Assembly (NCBI GenBank): GCA_002432565.1
Contig: DJFP01000153.1
Span: 6,316-13,989 of the forward strand
Origin: Flavobacteriales bacterium UBA5869
GTDB lineage: Bacteria > Bacteroidota > Bacteroidia > Flavobacteriales_D > Crocinitomicaceae
Direction: 5' to 3'
Length of the DNA stretch: 7,674 nt
The notes under the pieces are model-generated. The model saw only the letters and a list, made by a program, of their open reading frames with translations. It did not search any database and was not told the DNA's origin. Every line of letters begins with the position of its first letter. Position 1 is the stretch's first letter. The position numbers were made by a program, and so were the translations under genes. This document shows, one piece after another, positions 5,648 through 7,674 of this stretch.

Positions 5648-7051
5648 ATGACAATTTTACTGGAAGTAAGTTACTTTCTGGCGATGATCTCATTCATCAT
5701 AGGGCTTAAGTTCTTAAGTTCACCTCAACGTGCAAAGCTTGGAAATATAATTGCCGGTTCGGGAATGACCCTGGCCATTGTAGTAACAGTTATTCATACT
5801 TTTTTCGGTGGTCCGGTTACCATTAATTTGATCTTGATCATTGTTGCCATTTTGCTGGGAACGATCCTCGGGAAACGGATGTCCGATAAAGCTGAAATGA
5901 CCAAAATGCCGCAATTGGTTTCGTATTTCAATGCGATGGGAGGTGGTTGTGCACTTTTACTGGGAATTATAGAAGGACAGCAGTTGTATTATGGAGATAA
6001 TCCGGACCGGGTTGCAGAAGTTGTCCTAATGACTGCTATGATGATTGGTGCCACTTCGTTCTCGGGAAGTGTGATAGCCTATTTGAAATTATCGGGCAAA
6101 CAAAAGGATATTCGCAATCGGTTTGTTTCTATAGCATCCCGTGCATTACTGGCGGCTATGATTGCTGTTCCGTTTTTGGTTTCTTATCAGTTGCTGCATT
6201 TGAATCTGATCCAGGAAATTATCTTGTTAGGAACTCTGGCAACGCTTTATGGAGTGGTATTCGTATTCCCGATTGGAGGCGCTGACATGCCGGTGGTGAT
6301 CTCCTTGTTGAACTCATTGACGGGAGTGGCAACAGCTTTGGCCGGAATCATGTTCCATAATTTATTGATGATCTCCGGGGGAATCTTTGTGGGGTCGGCG
6401 GGAGTATTATTAACCCTGTTGATGTGTAAAGCAATGAACCGTTCACTCTGGAATGTATTGGCAGGAAGTTTCAAAAATGCGGTAATCGGAGGTAATACAA
6501 ACGGTGCGGAAATCGAAATTACCCGTACTTCCATCGGTGAGCTGGCGACAAATCTCGCTTTTTCATCAAAAGTTGCGATTATTCCGGGCTATGGTTTGGC
6601 GGTTGCCCAGGCACAACATCTTTGTACCCAGTTGGAGCAGCTCCTGGAATCCAAGGGAATAGAGGTGGAGTACATCATTCACCCGGTTGCCGGACGAATG
6701 CCGGGACACATGAATGTTTTGCTTGCGGAAGCGGATGTTCATTACGACAAGCTGCGTGAAATGGATGAGGTAAATGATGAAATGTCTTCCTATGATATTT
6801 CCATTGTTATCGGAGCGAATGACGTAGTAAATCCGTCAGCCGAAAGTGACTCTTCCAGCCCGATATTCGGAATGCCGATCATAAAGGCTTATAATTCAAA
6901 ACAGGTGGTAGTGATTAAGCGGGGAATGAGCAAAGGGTATGCTGGAGTGGAGAACAGTTTGTTTGGTGAGGATAACTGTCATTTACTCTTTGCGGATGCA
7001 AAGGATGCACTTTCCGGGGTGATCGGTGAGTTAAAAACATTGAATTTTTAG
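5648..7051 (+). CDS. pntB: NAD(P) transhydrogenase subunit beta
   Basis: This beta subunit carries the remaining membrane helices of domain II and the NADP(H)-binding domain III. It has 467 residues, the normal length (E. coli 462). The hydrophobic segments span about 1-260, including GGADMPVVISLLNS with Asp213 and Asn222, both conserved in the channel. Domain III (about 290-467) shows the family motifs VAIIPGYGLAVAQAQ (309-323), HPVAGRMPGHMNVLLAEADV (345-364), VIGANDVVNP (387-396) and KRGMSKGYAGVENSLF (424-439). The residue matching the enteric proton-channel His91 is Asn95 here. A 25-nt gap separates it from alpha2, and it ends 1 nt before the Rnk-like gene. The complex should sit in the inner membrane and normally makes NADPH from NADH using the proton gradient. 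Confidence 0.97.
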   Translation: MTILLEVSYFLAMISFIIGLKFLSSPQRAKLGNIIAGSGMTLAIVVTVIHTFFGGPVTINLILIIVAILLGTILGKRMSDKAEMTKMPQLVSYFNAMGGGCALLLGIIEGQQLYYGDNPDRVAEVVLMTAMMIGATSFSGSVIAYLKLSGKQKDIRNRFVSIASRALLAAMIAVPFLVSYQLLHLNLIQEIILLGTLATLYGVVFVFPIGGADMPVVISLLNSLTGVATALAGIMFHNLLMISGGIFVGSAGVLLTLLMCKAMNRSLWNVLAGSFKNAVIGGNTNGAEIEITRTSIGELATNLAFSSKVAIIPGYGLAVAQAQHLCTQLEQLLESKGIEVEYIIHPVAGRMPGHMNVLLAEADVHYDKLREMDEVNDEMSSYDISIVIGANDVVNPSAESDSSSPIFGMPIIKAYNSKQVVVIKRGMSKGYAGVENSLFGEDNCHLLFADAKDALSGVIGELKTLNF

Positions 7052-7052
7052 C

Positions 7053-7445
7053 ATGAAGTATTCAGGAATAATTTTGGATAAGCGGGAATATGAAATCATC
7101 AAAGCATTGATTCATCCCATTGCCGAATCTGCGAATTTGATGAACAGTTGCATCTTTAGATTAAAAGAAGAGCTCAAAACCGCAGAATTGATAGAAAATT
7201 CCGATTCTTTTCCGCAAGATGTCATTCGCCTGAATAGTATCGTGGATGTAGGAACGCCGTTCGGGGTGATGAAAATTCAATTGGTTTTGCCGGAATATTC
7301 CAACTCCGAACAAAAACGCATTTCTATCCTGACCCCCATGGGCTCAGCATTAATCGGTTATGCGGAAAAAGATAAAATTATGTGGGACTTCCCGAATGGA
7401 ACTCACGAAGTGGAAATTTTGAAAGTAGTTCACTCCCAATTTTAG
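7053..7445 (+). CDS. Rnk-like protein with GreA/GreB C-terminal (FKBP-like) domain
   Basis: This 130-residue protein resembles Rnk, the RNA-polymerase-binding relative of GreA/GreB that lacks the long antitermination coiled coil. Residues about 1-50 form a short helical N-terminus (ILDKREYEIIKALI, then LKEELKTAELI). Residues about 51-130 are the GreA/GreB C-terminal domain, recognised by DVIRLNSIVDVG (56-67), the hydrophobic ISILTPMGSALIGY stretch (90-103) and DKIMWDFPNG (107-116). It starts 1 nt after the transhydrogenase beta stop, so it is the last gene of the same operon. Rnk proteins can bind RNA polymerase; in E. coli Rnk affects nucleoside diphosphate kinase levels, but the mechanism there is poorly defined and no such role can be read here. 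It lacks the acidic coiled-coil tip of a Gre cleavage factor, so transcript cleavage is not expected. Confidence 0.85.
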   Translation: MKYSGIILDKREYEIIKALIHPIAESANLMNSCIFRLKEELKTAELIENSDSFPQDVIRLNSIVDVGTPFGVMKIQLVLPEYSNSEQKRISILTPMGSALIGYAEKDKIMWDFPNGTHEVEILKVVHSQF

Positions 7446-7513
7446 GTAGTTGTTGGAAAAAGAGAAGGAGAACTCTCAGTTTATGAATAGCGTTCAAACC
7501 AACAACAAAACAG

Positions 7514-7551
7514 AAACCCTGATCTTGGCTTAGCCTGGACCAGGGTTTTTT
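7514..7551 (+). terminator. Rho-independent terminator of the transhydrogenase operon
   Basis: The arm AAACCCTGATCTTGG (7514-7528) pairs with CCTGGACCAGGGTTT (7534-7548) around a 5-nt loop. There are two mismatches and one G-U pair. Six T residues follow the GC-rich stem (7546-7551). It lies 69 nt after the last stop codon. A-rich sequence on the other side (around 7501-7516) could also let it stop a transcript coming from the minus strand. Confidence 0.88.
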
Positions 7552-7585
7552 AGTTATATTCTTTTCAAACAAAGGTAACTTCGAC

Positions 7586-7619
7586 TTTTCTGTCCTTTTT
7601 GAACCTTTTGATCTTTTTT
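7586..7619. other. Helically phased T-tracts
   Basis: Runs of four to six T start at 7586, 7596, 7606 and 7614, close to one helical turn apart, and the word TTTTGA recurs at 7597, 7606 and 7616. Tracts phased in this way bend DNA intrinsically. They lie between the terminator and the putative convergent gene end. They may be structural, or simply low-complexity sequence. Confidence 0.4.
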
Positions 7620-7629
7620 GAACTTCTTC

Positions 7630-7674
7630 TTATGCCCCCCGTCTCAATTCTTTCAGTGAATTAAAGAATACAAT
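7630..7674 (-). CDS. Possible C-terminal tail of a convergent gene (partial)
   Basis: On the minus strand, one frame is open from the window edge for 14 codons (IVFFNSLKELRRGA) and ends with TAA at 7632-7630. The other two minus frames hit stops within a few codons. A converging gene here would fit the terminator and AT-rich spacer between it and the plus-strand operon. The stretch is too short for identification and may be chance. Confidence 0.3.
   Translation of the reverse strand: MVFFNSLKELRRGA

Noticed and set aside
7378..7572. Minus-strand open frame across the end of the Rnk-like gene
   Set aside because: It would start at TTG, run through the operon terminator and overlap a well-supported gene in antisense. 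Its peptide resembles nothing I know.
1..7674. Mobile elements, CRISPR arrays, tRNA or rRNA genes
   Set aside because: No transposase, long terminal inverted repeats, regularly spaced repeats or tRNA-like cloverleaf were seen on either strand.

Overview
The window reads as a chromosomal segment of a member of the Bacteroidota, probably of the Flavobacteriales type. The base composition is moderately AT-rich. Start codons mostly lack a clear Shine-Dalgarno sequence, although a kinase and a sigma54 activator are present. The protein sequences have the flavour of that phylum. This placement is inference; there is no rRNA or other taxonomic marker here.

Layout. (1) Positions 1-30 hold the last nine codons of an upstream gene that overlaps the next start by ATGA. 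(2) Positions 27-2461 encode a two-component pair: a soluble GAF-like histidine kinase and an NtrC-type response regulator (receiver, AAA+ sigma54 activator domain, Fis-type HTH), again coupled by an ATGA overlap. (3) Positions 2462-2636 are a 175-nt intergenic region. It contains a 21-bp near-perfect palindrome, two overlapping inverted repeats, and a -24/-12-like element with exact spacing. (4) Positions 2637-7445 are a tight same-strand run: an 87-residue protein with a duplicated four-cysteine motif, glutamate dehydrogenase, the three subunits of a proton-translocating NAD(P) transhydrogenase (alpha1, alpha2, beta), and a small Rnk/GreA-GreB C-terminal-domain protein. (5) A strong intrinsic terminator at 7514-7551 closes the run. 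It is followed by phased T-tracts and what looks like the tail of a convergent minus-strand gene.

How the parts may work together. The kinase and activator sit directly upstream of a region built like a sigma54 promoter: a dyad about 125 bp upstream of the predicted start, then -24/-12. The simplest reading is that they switch on the downstream operon. That operon combines glutamate formation or breakdown (glutamate + NAD(P)+ + H2O <-> 2-oxoglutarate + NH4+ + NAD(P)H) with the membrane enzyme that moves hydride between NADH and NADP+ using the proton gradient. It therefore looks like a nitrogen/redox-balancing module. The unexplained member is the leading Cys-rich protein, which has two copies of C-x2-C-x5-C-x11-C and could be a metal- or redox-sensing component. 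The individual enzymes are standard. The regulatory architecture and the small Cys protein are the parts most worth following up.
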